Source of the DNA: an uncultured Clostridia bacterium
GTDB lineage: Bacteria > Bacillota > Clostridia > Christensenellales > Borkfalkiaceae
NCBI GenBank assembly: GCA_944328445.1
Contig: CALVHO010000006.1
Coordinates: forward strand, 27,384-91,383
Direction of reading: 5' to 3'
DNA: 64,000 nucleotides
Part shown: one piece after another, positions 63,886 to 64,000 of the stretch
How positions within the stretch are numbered: position 1 is the first letter of the stretch
How the letters are laid out: each line of letters begins with the position of its first letter
Position numbers and translations under genes: made by a program
The notes under the pieces: model-generated
The model's database searches: none
Told to the model about the DNA's origin: nothing
The model's input: only the letters and a program-made list of their open reading frames with translations

Positions 63886-64000
63886 GCTTCCGTAGTTAAA
63901 TGGATATAACAGCCCCCTCCTAAGGGGCCGTTGTGGGTTCGCGCGAGGGCGCAGCCCGACGCTCAGCCGAGGGGACCCCTTAGGGGTTTCGGCTGATACC
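63886..64000 (+). tRNA. tRNA-Arg(CCU)-like gene with the same T-loop insertion (runs off window)
   Basis: Acceptor GCTTCCG, perfect D stem GTTA/TAAC, perfect anticodon stem GCCCC/GGGGC with loop CTCCTAA (anticodon CCT at 63919-63921, U33 present), T stem start GTGGG then TTCG. At that point the 54-nt insert (63942-63995) begins; ATACC resumes the T loop and 3' stem and the window ends. All visible arms are canonical, unlike copy 1. Whether the RNA is spliced, tolerated or dead cannot be seen. Confidence 0.5.
63942..63995 (+). repeat. 54-nt structured insertion, copy 2
   Basis: Second identical copy, in the same position of the T loop (after TTCG). Repeat unit period between the two tRNA-like genes is 173 bp. 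Confidence 0.75.

Overview
The window comes from a GC-rich (roughly 60-65 percent by eye) low-redundancy bacterial chromosome, most likely an anaerobic spore-lineage Firmicute of class Clostridia. Pointers are the ispH-rpsA fusion, sporulation-associated genes (spoIVB, ytfI/ytfJ, two D-Ala-D-Ala carboxypeptidases), the nadK-argR-recN-spoIVB block, DUF951, ScpA/ScpB, DegV, a DnaD-type protein, and a biotin-dependent sodium-pump decarboxylase operon. No phage, IS element or CRISPR array was seen; nearly everything is core housekeeping, mostly on the minus strand. The finer taxonomic position is not decided by what is visible here.

Layout, left to right: the N-terminal part of an aconitase-family hydratase; the F-type ATP synthase operon atpBEFHAGDC (minus) with a delta subunit reduced to its C-terminal domain; a small PH-like membrane protein (plus); uraA-upp; the segregation pair scpA-scpB behind a site-2-type protease; lysA; tRNA-Val and tRNA-Leu; a long minus-strand series running from DUF951 at 28.7 kb to mscS at 16 kb (lepB, degV, ACT/UPF0210 pair, pepF, dnaB, Sua5, a low-molecular-weight phosphatase, rpiB, galU, mtaD); an alpha/beta hydrolase-like protein and sbcCD; a DnaD-like protein carrying the N-terminal zinc domain of a helicase loader (plus); a ribbon-helix-helix regulator followed by clpB (plus); rluB, two dac genes and ytfIJ; deoB-punA; nadK-argR-recN-spoIVB; htpG; an AroH-Cmk fusion, plsC and ispH-rpsA; a flavoprotein; and the decarboxylase operon (carboxyltransferase, gamma, biotin carrier, beta, alpha). 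The right edge holds two tandem tRNA-Arg-like genes, each interrupted in the T loop by the same 54 nt.

Promoters are unusually legible: sixteen -35/-10 pairs were located, almost all with a 17 bp spacer, and most have a -35 of the form TTGCNN instead of TTGACA. Two of them (nadK and the M50 protease) place the transcription start on the A of the start codon, implying leaderless mRNAs. The genes most worth following are the T-loop-interrupted tRNA-like tandem, the RHH-clpB operon with paired palindromes and a CtsR-like box, the DnaD/loader-domain fusion without an AAA+ domain, the miniature AtpH, the AroH-Cmk fusion and an OadB with a large extracytoplasmic insertion.
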